The notes below the pieces were generated by a model that did no database searches, was not told the origin of the DNA, and saw only the letters and a list, made by a program, of their open reading frames with translations. From positions 248,001 through 312,000 of the forward strand of contig NZ_JAAGWF010000009.1 in the NCBI RefSeq assembly GCF_010686765.1: 64,000 bases of DNA, given 5' to 3'. Numbering within the stretch: the stretch's first letter is position 1; every line of letters begins with the position of its first letter. A program made the translations under genes and the position numbers. This stretch comes from Geodermatophilus sabuli. Its GTDB lineage: Bacteria; Actinomycetota; Actinomycetes; Mycobacteriales; Geodermatophilaceae. Of this stretch, positions 44,836 to 53,265 are shown in pieces.

Positions 44836-47037
44836 GTGACCGAGGACCACGCGGCGGCGGGCCCACCCCGGACCGGGGAGCGGTCGGGCGCTGACGCGCG
44901 TCCCGACAACGCCTTCCTCGCCCTCGTGCGCATCCCCGTCTTCCGCCGGCTGTGGGCAGCGATCACCGTCTCGAGCCTCGGTGACTGGCTCGGCCTGCTG
45001 GCCACCACCGCGATGGCCCAGCAGCTGACCCGCGACGAGTCGCTCGCGGTCCAGGGAGCGGCGATCTCCGGGGTCATCCTCACCCGGCTGCTGCCCGACC
45101 TGGTGCTGGGCCCGCTGGCCGGGGCGCTCGCCGACCGGCTGGACCGGCGCACCACCGTGATCATCGGCGAGCTGCTGGCCTTCTCCCTGTACCTGTCGAT
45201 CGCGGTCAGCTACGAGCTGACCTGGCTCTACGTCGCCCAGTTCCTCGTCGAGGCGGTCGGGCTGTTCACCAACCCGGCCAAGCAGGCGATGTGGGTGGCG
45301 ATCGTGCCCCGCGAGCGGCTGGCAGTGGCCAACCAGGTGTCCCTGTTCTCGGTCTACGGCGCGGTCCCGATCGCCGCCCTGCTGTTCGCGCTGCTGTCGA
45401 CGGTGAGCCGGGTGTTCCCCGGCTCCGAGGGCAGCGAGGCGCAGGCGGCGATCGTCGTCGCGCTGGTGTTCAACGCCTGCACCTTCCTGGTCAGCTCGGC
45501 CACCGTGCTGCTGTCCCGCTCCCTCATCCCCGGCACACCGGCCGACCGGGACGGCGCCCAGCGCAACGTCTTCTCCCTCGTCGTCGAGGGCGTGGCGTTC
45601 CTGCGGGGACAGCCGCTGATGCGGGCGCTCTACGTCGGCGTCATCGGTGCCTTCGGTGCCGGGGGCCTCACCATCGGCGTCGCCCAGCTCTACGTCGCCA
45701 CCCTGCAGGCGGGCACCGCCGGCTACGGCGTGGTCTTCGGCGTCGTGTTCACCGGCCTGGCGATCGGCATGCTGGTCGGGCCCCGCATCCTCCCCACGGT
45801 GCCCCGGCGCAGCGTCTTCTCGCACGCGATCGGACTGGCCGGACTGGCGCTGCTGGCCATGTCGGTGCTGCGGGACTTCGTGCTGGCCACCGGCGCCGCC
45901 TTCCTCGTCGGCCTGTTCGCCGGGGTCAGCTGGATCATCGGCTACACGCTGATCGGCTTCGAGGTCGAGGACCGGCTGCGTGGCCGGGTGTTCGCGTTCG
46001 TCATCTCCTCGGTGCGCATCGTGCTGCTGCTCGCCGTGGCGGTCGGTCCGGGCCTGGCCGGCCTGCTGGGCACCCACGACCTCCGCCTGGGCAACCTGGT
46101 GCTGACCCTCACGGGGCCGGGGCTGACCCTGCTGATCGGTGGGCTGCTCGCGCTGGTGGTGAGCGCCTACGCCACCCGCCAGGTCGCTCCCGGCCGGTCC
46201 CGGACCCGGTTCCGGGACATGCTGCGACTGCTGTGGGGCAGCTCGGACATCCTGTCGGCGTCGGCCAGCGGCGTGGGGCTGTTCATCGTCGTGGAGGGTG
46301 CCGACCGCGACCTCACCCGCCGGTACACCGCCGACCTCGCCCAGGTGCTGCGCGAGTGCGGCTGCCCGGTGGAGGTGACCTCCGAGCCGAGCGACACCCA
46401 CCTGGGCCGGCAGGTCCGCAGCGTGCTGTTCCCGCCGTCGCCCGGCACGGGCACCGGCTACCCCGCCCCGGAGGAGCTCGCGCTCGACGACGACGGGCGT
46501 CCGGTGGGCGCGTACACCGCCGCGCTGCTGGCCGCGGCCGACCGCGCCCAGCACGTGGCGACGGTGATCCGCCCGGCGCTGGAGCGCAACCAGGTGGTCC
46601 TCAACACCCACTACGTGGACACGTCGATCGCCTTCCACGGCGCCGGCCAGGGGCTCGACGCCGACCGCATCTTCCGGACGTCGCTGTGGGCGACCCGCGG
46701 GCTGCTCCCCGACCTCACCGTCGTCGTGGACTCGCCGGTCACCGCCGCACCCGCCGGCGCGGACGGCTCGGCGGTGCGCCGCGCGTTCCTGGCCCAGGCC
46801 GAGGCCGCGCCCGACCGCTACGTCGTCGTCCCGGGAGAGCTGTTGGAGGCGGGCGCGGTCGAGGGTGGCACCGGGCTGGTCTCCCCCGCCGTCCGCCGGC
46901 GGGTGACCACCCTGCTCGCCCTCCGCTACCCGGCCGCCGCCGAGGGCGCGGTGCACCCGTCGAGCCCGCCGGCCGACCCGCCGGTGGCCGCCACCTCGGC
47001 CGGTCCGACGGGTCGGGGCGACCGCTCCGTAGGCTGA
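44836..47037 (+). CDS. MFS transporter fused to a thymidylate kinase-like domain lacking the P-loop
   Basis: 733 residues. Residues about 25-455 form a 12-helix MFS transporter (AALADRLDRR motif A-like segment at GALADRLDRRTTVIIG). From about 480 a dTMP-kinase fold begins, GLFIVVEGADRDLTRRYTAD, where active enzymes have EGxDGxGKST: the Walker A glycines and lysine are lost. Later motifs (TSEPSDTHLGRQVRS; VLNTHYVDTSIAFHGAG; LLPDLTVVVDSP) remain. Such fusions are known in actinobacteria with an intact loop. Here the domain may sense nucleotides or act structurally. GTG start; TACCCT about 35 bp upstream. Confidence 0.9.
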   Translation: MTEDHAAAGPPRTGERSGADARPDNAFLALVRIPVFRRLWAAITVSSLGDWLGLLATTAMAQQLTRDESLAVQGAAISGVILTRLLPDLVLGPLAGALADRLDRRTTVIIGELLAFSLYLSIAVSYELTWLYVAQFLVEAVGLFTNPAKQAMWVAIVPRERLAVANQVSLFSVYGAVPIAALLFALLSTVSRVFPGSEGSEAQAAIVVALVFNACTFLVSSATVLLSRSLIPGTPADRDGAQRNVFSLVVEGVAFLRGQPLMRALYVGVIGAFGAGGLTIGVAQLYVATLQAGTAGYGVVFGVVFTGLAIGMLVGPRILPTVPRRSVFSHAIGLAGLALLAMSVLRDFVLATGAAFLVGLFAGVSWIIGYTLIGFEVEDRLRGRVFAFVISSVRIVLLLAVAVGPGLAGLLGTHDLRLGNLVLTLTGPGLTLLIGGLLALVVSAYATRQVAPGRSRTRFRDMLRLLWGSSDILSASASGVGLFIVVEGADRDLTRRYTADLAQVLRECGCPVEVTSEPSDTHLGRQVRSVLFPPSPGTGTGYPAPEELALDDDGRPVGAYTAALLAAADRAQHVATVIRPALERNQVVLNTHYVDTSIAFHGAGQGLDADRIFRTSLWATRGLLPDLTVVVDSPVTAAPAGADGSAVRRAFLAQAEAAPDRYVVVPGELLEAGAVEGGTGLVSPAVRRRVTTLLALRYPAAAEGAVHPSSPPADPPVAATSAGPTGRGDRSVG

Positions 47038-47041
47038 CCGG

Positions 47042-47902
47042 GTGAGCGCTCCCGCGGTGTGGACCGCCGAGGACACCGAGGACGTGCGCTGCTGCCTGTG
47101 CGGCATCCCCGGCACGCTCGTGCACGACGTCTCCCCGTTCGGCGTGGTGCGCTGTCCGCGGTGCGACCTCGTCTTCATCAGTCCCCGGCTGCGGCCCGAG
47201 GCCCTTCAGCGGCTCTACGACGACGCCGGCTACTTCGAGGGCGGGGTCTACGGCAGCGCGGTGTCCTCCGCCGACGAGGGCGGCACGGCGTCGGCCGCCG
47301 GTGGGCGGTTCTCCCCGGCGATGGTGCTGCAGAAGACCTGGACCGCCGGCCGGTTGCGGCTGATCGAGCAGACCCTGGGCGGCGCGCCCACGGGCGGGCG
47401 GCTGCTGGAGGTCGGCTCCGGATACGGCCTCTTCCTCGCCGCGGCCCGGGACGCGGGCTGGACGACGTCGGGCGTGGAGCTCTCCCGCACCGGCGCGGGG
47501 CACGCCCAGGGAACGCTCGGGCTCGACGTCTTCTGCGGCCAGCTAGAGGACGCCCCTCTGCGCCCGGGCTTCGACGTGGTGGTGGCCTGGGACACCGTCG
47601 AGCACGTGCCCGACCCCCTGGCGTTCTGGCGGACGGTGCGGTCGCTGGTGGCCGACGACGGCGTCGTGCTGTTCTCGACGCCCTACGTCTCGTCGCTGCC
47701 GGCTCGACTGCTGGGCACCCGCTGGTGGACGCTCAAGCCGACCGAGCACATCTGGCACTTCACCCCGCGCACCCACGCGCTGGTGGCGGCCCGCGCCGGT
47801 CTGGCGCTGACCCGGGTCATCCGCAGCCCCCTGGCACCGGCCAACGCCGGCCGGCTGGACTCCCTGGTCGGCATCGCCCGGCCCATCCCCCAGTCCTCCT
47901 GA
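47042..47902 (+). CDS. Zinc-ribbon class I SAM-dependent methyltransferase
   Basis: 286 residues. The N-terminal four-cysteine zinc ribbon is VRCCLCGIPGT and VVRCPRCDLVFISPRL; residues about 115-230 form a methyltransferase with the SAM motif LLEVGSGYGLFLAAARDAG and DVVVAWDTVEHVPDP. This architecture is common in cell-surface glycan or polyketide modification; the substrate is unknown. GTG at 47042, 6 nt after TAGGCT (leaderless despite being only 5 bp past the MFS gene). Confidence 0.9.
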   Translation: MSAPAVWTAEDTEDVRCCLCGIPGTLVHDVSPFGVVRCPRCDLVFISPRLRPEALQRLYDDAGYFEGGVYGSAVSSADEGGTASAAGGRFSPAMVLQKTWTAGRLRLIEQTLGGAPTGGRLLEVGSGYGLFLAAARDAGWTTSGVELSRTGAGHAQGTLGLDVFCGQLEDAPLRPGFDVVVAWDTVEHVPDPLAFWRTVRSLVADDGVVLFSTPYVSSLPARLLGTRWWTLKPTEHIWHFTPRTHALVAARAGLALTRVIRSPLAPANAGRLDSLVGIARPIPQSS

Positions 47903-47966
47903 CAGCGGACCGGCTGCCCCCACCACCCGCGGCTCGAGGCCGGACGCCGCGGGAGTCGCGCAGGCG

Positions 47967-48965
47967 CTACGCGGCCTGGTCGTCGTCCCCCTCGCTCGCG
48001 GCGGCCCGGAACGTCTGCCGGTAGGCGCGGGGGGAGACACCGCGCCGGCGGGCGAACTGCTCCCGCAAGCCCGCGGCGGTGCCGAAGCCGACCAGCCGGG
48101 CGATCTCCTCGACCGGCGCATCGCTGTTCTCCAGCAGCGCCTCAGCGGCCGACAACCGCTGGCCGAGCAGCCAGGCGTGCGGCGTCGTCCCGGTGGTCGC
48201 CTTGAACCGGCGGGCGAAGCTGCGCGGGCTCATCAGCGCCCGCCGCGCGAGCGCGTCGACGCTGATGTCCTCGGCCAGGTGCGCCGAGGCCCACTCCAGC
48301 ACGGCGCCGAGCAGGTCGTCCTCGCACGCGGGCACCGGCGCGTCGATGAACTGGGCCTGGCCGCCGTCCCGGTGCGGCGGGACGACCATCTCCCGGGCCA
48401 GCGCGTTCGCCGCCGCGGCGCCCCACTCGCGGCGCACCACGTGCAGCAGCGTGTCCACGCCCGCGGCGGTGCCGGCCCCGGTGATGATCTGGCCGTTGTC
48501 GACGTAGAGCACCATCGGGTCGACGTGCACCGCGGGGTAGCGCGCGGCCAGCTCACCGGCGTACTTCCAGTGCGTGGTGGCGCGCTGGCCGTCGAGCAGC
48601 CCGGCGGCGGCCAGCACGAAGGCACCGGTGCACTGGCTGACGATCAGCGCACCGTTCGCGTGCGCGGCGCGGAAGGCGTCGAGCAGCTGCGGCGTGGGCA
48701 CGCGGCTGAACAGCTCCCACGCGGTGATCGCGACGATGTCGGAGGTGGCCAGCCGCTCGAGGCCGTGCTCGACGGTGATCGAGATCCCGGTGTCGGTGCG
48801 GACGACGCCCGGCTGCTCGGTGACCAGCCCGAAGTCGAACGCCGGCAGGCCCATGTCACGGCGGTCGTAGCCGAAGACCTCGGCCGCCACCCCCAGCCCG
48901 AAACTGCCCACCAGCCCGTCGGCCACCACGGTGCTGACGACGAGAGGACGCCCGATCGCGGTCAT
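47967..48965 (-). CDS. GlxA-type transcriptional regulator (DJ-1 + AraC HTH)
   Basis: 332 residues: an N-terminal DJ-1/PfpI-like ligand domain (LIVSQCTGAFVLAAAGLLDG with the elbow cysteine; TTHWKYAGELAARYP) and a C-terminal AraC double HTH (ISVDALARRALMSPRSFARRFKATTGTTP; IARLVGFGTAAGLREQFARR). ATG at 48965. An inverted repeat TGCCA-N6-TGGCA (48965-48980) overlaps the start region and could be an autoregulatory site. Ligand unknown. Confidence 0.93.
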   Translation of the reverse strand: MTAIGRPLVVSTVVADGLVGSFGLGVAAEVFGYDRRDMGLPAFDFGLVTEQPGVVRTDTGISITVEHGLERLATSDIVAITAWELFSRVPTPQLLDAFRAAHANGALIVSQCTGAFVLAAAGLLDGQRATTHWKYAGELAARYPAVHVDPMVLYVDNGQIITGAGTAAGVDTLLHVVRREWGAAAANALAREMVVPPHRDGGQAQFIDAPVPACEDDLLGAVLEWASAHLAEDISVDALARRALMSPRSFARRFKATTGTTPHAWLLGQRLSAAEALLENSDAPVEEIARLVGFGTAAGLREQFARRRGVSPRAYRQTFRAAASEGDDDQAA

Positions 48966-48980
48966 GCCACCATCATGGCA
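48965..48980. promoter_or_regulatory. Inverted repeat TGCCA-N6-TGGCA at glxA-type start
   Basis: TGCCACCATCATGGCA spans the translation start of the minus-strand regulator gene. On the minus strand CATGAT lies 6 nt before the ATG, so the repeat would overlap a leaderless promoter. Candidate operator for the regulator itself. Confidence 0.35.
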
Positions 48981-49046
48981 GGAAATCGGCGATCTGGGTC
49001 ACATCTGCCACTCGTCCGGCGGCCGGGCCGCGAGCACGCTCCTCCC

Positions 49047-49271
49047 ATGCTGCTCATCACCTGCCCCGTCACCCGGTCCGACGAGCTGGTCGCCGACCGG
49101 CGCATCCGCTCCGTGGTGAACCACCCGACGCACATCGCCCTGCACGTGGAGTGCCCGTGCGGCGCCGTGCACGTCTACCGCACCGGTCGCCGGTGGGACG
49201 CCGTCCGCGGGCAGCGGGCCGCGAGCGCGGCCGCGCCGGCTCGCGCTGCGCGGGAGCTCGCACCCGCCTAG
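49047..49271 (+). CDS. Small hypothetical protein, 74 residues
   Basis: Begins MLLITCPVTRSDELVADRRI and contains a hydrophobic-His segment HPTHIALHVECPCGAVHVYR with a CPCG motif, then a basic Ala/Arg tail. It resembles the short half zinc-ribbon proteins common in actinobacteria. ATG start chosen because the frame farther upstream belongs to the antisense of the regulator. 10 bp before the DUF3072 gene. Confidence 0.6.
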   Translation: MLLITCPVTRSDELVADRRIRSVVNHPTHIALHVECPCGAVHVYRTGRRWDAVRGQRAASAAAPARAARELAPA

Positions 49272-49281
49272 CATCGAACAC

Positions 49282-49488
49282 ATGAGCGAATCGAACAGCA
49301 CCGACCGCAGCGCCGAGAAGGACCCGTCGGACTGGGTCACCGGCGACGAGCCCGCCACCGGGGCCCAGAAGAGCTACCTGAGCACCCTCGCCCGCGAGGC
49401 CGGCGAAGAGGTCCCCGAGGACATCAGCAAGGCCGATGCCTCGATCAAGATCGACGAGCTCCAGGAAGAGACCGGCCGGGGCGCCTGA
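49282..49488 (+). CDS. DUF3072 domain protein
   Basis: 68 residues. EKDPSDWVTGDEPATGAQKSYLSTLAREAGEEVP followed by ISKADASIKIDELQEETG is the DUF3072 signature. Acidic, soluble, unknown function; the core resembles a SAP-like helix pair seen in actinobacteria. ATG at 49282, 7 nt after TAGCAT, suggesting a leaderless mRNA even though an upstream gene is close. Confidence 0.88.
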   Translation: MSESNSTDRSAEKDPSDWVTGDEPATGAQKSYLSTLAREAGEEVPEDISKADASIKIDELQEETGRGA

Positions 49489-49492
49489 CGAA

Positions 49493-49555
49493 GGGACCCG
49501 TCCTCCTCACCACTCGCGTGCTGGCGGCGAGCCCCTGGACGGGGGCCGCCCCGGC
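49493..49555. repeat. Dispersed palindromic repeat, copy D (convergent terminator)
   Basis: GGACCCGTCCTCCTCACC onward, closely matching copy C at 9467. CCCGTCC (49497-49503) pairs with GGACGGG (49537-49543). It lies between the convergent DUF3072 and regX3 stops and probably terminates both. Confidence 0.6.
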
Positions 49556-49560
49556 GGCGG

Positions 49561-50244
49561 CTACACCTCGAACTTGTAGCCGAGCCCGCGCACCGTCACC
49601 AGGTACTTCGGGTTGGCCGGGTCGGGCTCGAGCTTGGCCCGGAGCCGCTTCACGTGGACGTCGAGGGTCTTGGTGTCGCCGACGTAGTCCGAGCCCCACA
49701 CCCGGTCGATGAGCTGCACCCGGGTGAGCACGCGCCCGGCGTTGCGCAGCAGCAGCTCGAGCAGGTCGAACTCCTTGAGCGGCAGCGCCACCGGCTCCCC
49801 GTCGACCGCGACGACGTGCCGCTCGACGTCCATCCGGACCGGCCCCGCCTCCAGGGTCGCCTCGGCGGCCGGCTCCCCCGCGTCCCCGCGGCGGCGCAGC
49901 ACGGCCCGGATCCGGGCGACCAGCTCGCGGGCGGAGTAGGGCTTGGTGACGTAGTCGTCGGCACCGAGCTCCAGCCCGACCACCTTGTCGACCTCGGCGT
50001 CCTTGGCGGTCAGCATGATGATCGGCACGCTGCTGCGGGCCCGGAGCGAGCGGCAGACCTCGGTCCCGGGCAGTCCCGGCAGCATCAGGTCGAGCAGCAC
50101 GATGTCGGCACCGCCCCGGTCGAACTCGGCCAGCGCGTCCGGGCCCGAGGCCGCGACGACGGCGTCGTAGCCCTCCCTGCGCAGCATGTACGACAGCGCG
50201 TCGGAGAAGGACTCCTCGTCCTCCACCACCAGCACTCGGGTCAT
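49561..50244 (-). CDS. regX3: Phosphate-responsive response regulator RegX3
   Basis: 227-residue OmpR/PhoB-type regulator. Receiver: VLVVEDEESFSDALSYML, phosphoacceptor Asp in IVLLDLMLPGLPG, and the conserved lysine in DDYVTKPYSARELVAR. C-terminal winged helix: LPLKEFDLLELLLRNAGRVLTR, TKTLDVHVKRLRAKLE, VTVRGLGYKFEV. ATG overlaps the senX3 stop as ATGA. Gene order with phoU and gpmA matches mycobacterial senX3-regX3. Confidence 0.95.
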   Translation of the reverse strand: MTRVLVVEDEESFSDALSYMLRREGYDAVVAASGPDALAEFDRGGADIVLLDLMLPGLPGTEVCRSLRARSSVPIIMLTAKDAEVDKVVGLELGADDYVTKPYSARELVARIRAVLRRRGDAGEPAAEATLEAGPVRMDVERHVVAVDGEPVALPLKEFDLLELLLRNAGRVLTRVQLIDRVWGSDYVGDTKTLDVHVKRLRAKLEPDPANPKYLVTVRGLGYKFEV

Positions 50245-51512
50245 GACCGTCCCTTCGGGGCGTCGGGGGTGGTGACGGCGTCACCGCTCCGGGTGGCGTC
50301 GCCGGCGACGGCGTCACCGGTCGGCGCGGCGGAGACGCCGTCACCGGCGTCGTCGGGTGTGGGGTCCGCCGCGGCACGGGCGGCCAGCGGGATCCGCAGG
50401 GTGAACGTGGAGCCGAGGCCCTCCTCGCTCCACACGGTGACCGATCCGCCGTGGTTGCTGGCCACGTGCTTGACGATCGCCAGCCCCAGGCCGGTGCCGC
50501 CGGTGCTGCTGGCCCGTGACTGGTCCACCCGGTAGAAGCGTTCGAAGACCCGTCCGCGGTCCTGTCGGGGGATGCCGATCCCGCTGTCGGTGACGGCGAT
50601 CTCGGCGAAGCCGGACCGGGCCCGCGCGCCGACGGCGATCCGGGTGCCCTCCGGGCTGTACGCGACGGCGTTGGCGAGCAGGTTGGTCACCGCGGTCGCC
50701 AGCTGCGACTCCACGCCCCGGACCACCAGGCCGTGCTGCCCGCCGGAGGCGATCGAGATGCCCTTGGCGTGCGCCGCCAGCCCGGTGCGGTCGACCGCCT
50801 CGGCGATGACCCGGTCCACCCCGAGGGGCACCAGGTCGGGCAGTGGCTCGCCACCCTGCAGGCGGGACAGGTCGATGAGCTCGCGGACCAGCCGGGCCAG
50901 GCGGTCGGCCTCGTGCGACATCCGGTTCGCGAAGCGCCGGACGGTCTCGGGGTCGTCCGCGGCGTCCTCGACGGCCTCGGCGAGCAGGGCCAGGGCCCCG
51001 ACGGGGGTCTTGAGCTCGTGTCCGACGTTGGCCACGAAGTCGCGACGGACCGCCTCGACGCGGCGGGCCTCGGTGACGTCCTGCAGCACCAGCGCCACCG
51101 GTCCGGGACCCGACGTCGGGCCGCTCTGCAGCGCGATCCCGTGCACGCCGACCTGCCGCGGTCCGGCGCCGACGAGAGAGCCGGGCAGGGCGACGTCCGC
51201 GCGCCGCCGTCCGCCGCCGCGGACCGCCCGGGCGACGTCGAGCAGCTCGGGGACCAGCAGCCGGGTGTCGCGGACGATGCCGAGGGCCCGCGCGGGCGGG
51301 TTGGCGATCAGGACGACGTCGTCGCTGTCGAGCAGCACCACGGCCGGGTCCATGAGGTCGAGCAGGCGCCGCGCGAGGTGCGCCTCGGGCTGGACCGGTC
51401 CCGGCGGCGGGGGCGCGCCGTCCGGGTGCGCGCGGTGGTAGCGCAGCAGGACGGTGGCGACCAGGACGCCACCGACGACCAGGCCCACCACGAGGGCGAC
51501 CGTGGGGCTCAC
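50241..51512 (-). CDS. senX3: Sensor histidine kinase SenX3
   Basis: 423 residues. One N-terminal transmembrane helix (VALVVGLVVGGVLVATVLL), a PAS-like domain (PAVVLLDSDDVVLIANPPAR), the phosphoacceptor His in DFVANVGHELKTPVGALAL, and an ATPase domain (NLLANAVAYSPEG; TDSGIGIPRQDR; FYRVDQSRASSTGGTGLGLAI). The 60-residue C-terminus is an Asp/Ala/Gly/Thr-rich tail. GTG at 51512, 7 nt after TAGCAT (leaderless). Divergent from phoU across a PHO box. Confidence 0.95.
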   Translation of the reverse strand: MSPTVALVVGLVVGGVLVATVLLRYHRAHPDGAPPPPGPVQPEAHLARRLLDLMDPAVVLLDSDDVVLIANPPARALGIVRDTRLLVPELLDVARAVRGGGRRRADVALPGSLVGAGPRQVGVHGIALQSGPTSGPGPVALVLQDVTEARRVEAVRRDFVANVGHELKTPVGALALLAEAVEDAADDPETVRRFANRMSHEADRLARLVRELIDLSRLQGGEPLPDLVPLGVDRVIAEAVDRTGLAAHAKGISIASGGQHGLVVRGVESQLATAVTNLLANAVAYSPEGTRIAVGARARSGFAEIAVTDSGIGIPRQDRGRVFERFYRVDQSRASSTGGTGLGLAIVKHVASNHGGSVTVWSEEGLGSTFTLRIPLAARAAADPTPDDAGDGVSAAPTGDAVAGDATRSGDAVTTPDAPKGRS

Positions 51513-51585
51513 ACTGCCGATGCTAGGCCGGGCCCGGCGGCGGTCATCCCCCCTTCGGGTGGCGGGCGCGGCTCGTACCAGGACT

Positions 51586-51618
51586 GTTCACGTTCCCGTG
51601 CCCCGTCGTTCACCCATC
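51586..51618. promoter_or_regulatory. PHO box (three 11-bp units) between senX3 and phoU
   Basis: GTTCACGTTCC, CGTGCCCCGTC and GTTCACCCATC lie head to tail in exact 11-bp register; the outer units match the actinobacterial PhoP/RegX3 direct-repeat consensus (GTTCACC-like). It is 121 bp before phoU and 74 bp before senX3, so RegX3 may control both directions. Confidence 0.75.
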
Positions 51619-51739
51619 ACGCAGGAGGCCGCCGCACGGCGGACCTACCCTGAGGACAGGACAGCACCGGGGGCCGAGGAGACAGGCGTCCCGGTCGCGG
51701 CTGCCACGGTCGGACCGGCCGGTGACGAGGAGGACGACG

Positions 51740-52399
51740 GTGCGTCAGCACTACCACGAGGAACTCGACGACATCAACAACTGCCTGGTCGAGATGGCCA
51801 ACTCGGTGGGCTCCGCGATGAGCAAGGCGACGACCGCGCTGCTCGACGCCGACATCTCCCTCGCCGACCTGGTCATCGCGGGTGACGAGCGCATCGACGC
51901 CACGCGGGAGAGCATCGAGCAGCGCTGCTTCACCCTGCTGGCCCGCCAGGCACCGGTGGCCACCGACCTGCGCACCATCACCGCGGCCATGCGCATCATC
52001 AGCGACCTCGAGCGCATGGGCGACCTCGCCGTGCACGTGGCCAAGCTGGCGCGGATGCGGTTCCCGGAGCACGCCGTCCCGCAGGAGCTCCGGCCGATCT
52101 TCCTCGAGGCCGGGCACGTGGCGGAGAGCCTGGTCAGCCAGACCGCGACGGTGATCGCGAAGCTCGACGTGGACGCGGCCGTCGCCCTGGAGGCCGACGA
52201 CGACCTCATGGACCAGCTGCACCGCCAGCTGTTCAGCGAGCTGCTGTCCAAGGAGTGGCCGCACGGCATGGAGGCGGCGATCGACATCACCCTGCTCGGG
52301 CGGTACTACGAGCGCTTCGCCGACCACGCGGTCAGCGTCGCGCGGCGGGTGGTCTTCCTCGTCACCGGCGAGCGGGAGATGCACGCCAGCGTCGGCTGA
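51740..52399 (+). CDS. phoU: Phosphate signalling protein PhoU
   Basis: 219-residue all-helical protein made of two PhoU repeats (EMANSVGSAMSKATTALLDADISLADLVIAGDERID; then ETATVIAKLDVDAA region and LLGRYYERFADHAVSVARRVVF). It restrains phosphate signalling through the kinase. I use the GTG at 51740 (VRQHYHEELDDIN), which matches the family N-terminus and has GAGGAGGA upstream; the GTG at 51722 falls at the ribosome-binding site. Confidence 0.94.
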   Translation: MRQHYHEELDDINNCLVEMANSVGSAMSKATTALLDADISLADLVIAGDERIDATRESIEQRCFTLLARQAPVATDLRTITAAMRIISDLERMGDLAVHVAKLARMRFPEHAVPQELRPIFLEAGHVAESLVSQTATVIAKLDVDAAVALEADDDLMDQLHRQLFSELLSKEWPHGMEAAIDITLLGRYYERFADHAVSVARRVVFLVTGEREMHASVG

Positions 52400-52411
52400 C
52401 CCGGCGGACGG

Positions 52412-52465
52412 CCCCTCTGCAGGGTCCCGCCCCGAGCTGGCGAGGGGTGGGACCCTGCAGAGGGG
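52412..52465. terminator. Perfect 17-bp hairpin terminator with repeat core in the loop
   Basis: CCCCTCTGCAGGGTCCC (52412-52428) pairs perfectly with GGGACCCTGCAGAGGGG (52449-52465). The 20-nt loop, read on the minus strand, ACCCCTCGCCAGCTCGGGGC, matches the core of the dispersed repeat (ACCGCTCGCGAGCTCGCGGC). It separates convergent phoU and gpmA. Confidence 0.85.
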
Positions 52466-52469
52466 TCCT

Positions 52470-53240
52470 TCAGTTCTTGCCCTGGTTCCTGACCGCCTCG
52501 ATCGCCGCGGCGGCGGCCTCGGGGTCGAGGTACTCACCGCCCGCCTTGAGCGGCCGCAGGTCGTCGTCGAGGTCGTAGCGCAGGGGCACGCCGGTCGGGA
52601 TGTTCAGGCCGACGACCTCCTCGTCCCCCATGCCGTCGAGGTGCTTCACCAGCGCGCGCAGGCTGTTGCCGTGCGCCGCGACCAGGACCGTCTGCCCGCT
52701 GCGGAGGTCCGGCACGATCGCGTCGTACCAGTAGGGCAGCATCCGGACGACGACGTCCGCGAGGCACTCGGTCGCCGGGCGCGCCTCGGGCGGCAGGAAC
52801 GAGTAGCGCGCGTCGCCGTCCTGGGAGTACTCGCTGCCGGGCTCCATCGGCGGCGGCGGGGTGTCGTAGGACCGGCGCCAGGTCATGAACTGCTCCTCGC
52901 CGTACTCGGCGAGGGTGGCGGCCTTGTCCTTGCCCTGGAGCGCGCCGTAGTGCCGCTCGTTGAGCCGCCAGGAGCGCCGCACCGGGATCCACTGCCGGTC
53001 GGCCTCGGCCAGGGCCAACTCGGCCGTGCCGATCGCCCGCTTGAGCAGCGAGGTGTGCAGGACGTCGGGCAGCAGTTCCTGCTCGGCCAGCAGCTGCCCG
53101 CCGCGGGCGGCCTCGGCGCGGCCCTTCTCGGACAGCGGCACGTCCACCCATCCGGTGAACAGGTTGGCCTTGTTCCACTCGCTCTCGCCGTGGCGGAGCA
53201 GCACCAGCGTTCCGGTGGGGGTCCTCGTCACCCGGCTCAT
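52470..53240 (-). CDS. gpmA: 2,3-bisphosphoglycerate-dependent phosphoglycerate mutase
   Basis: 256-residue glycolytic mutase. The catalytic histidine is in [20 protein letters not shown], then [18 protein letters not shown] and the second histidine in [22 protein letters not shown] start. Position beside senX3-regX3 matches mycobacterial gpm1. Confidence 0.97.
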   Translation of the reverse strand: MSRVTRTPTGTLVLLRHGESEWNKANLFTGWVDVPLSEKGRAEAARGGQLLAEQELLPDVLHTSLLKRAIGTAELALAEADRQWIPVRRSWRLNERHYGALQGKDKAATLAEYGEEQFMTWRRSYDTPPPPMEPGSEYSQDGDARYSFLPPEARPATECLADVVVRMLPYWYDAIVPDLRSGQTVLVAAHGNSLRALVKHLDGMGDEEVVGLNIPTGVPLRYDLDDDLRPLKAGGEYLDPEAAAAAIEAVRNQGKN

Positions 53241-53265
53241 CCTGCCCGACGGGCCGGCGCCGGGC

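Noticed and set aside
43477-47178. A 1233-codon minus-strand frame opposite the MFS fusion and the Cys-rich gene
   Set aside because: Same GC shadow effect; low-complexity Arg/Gly/His/Gln translation and no domain, while the plus-strand genes carry diagnostic motifs.
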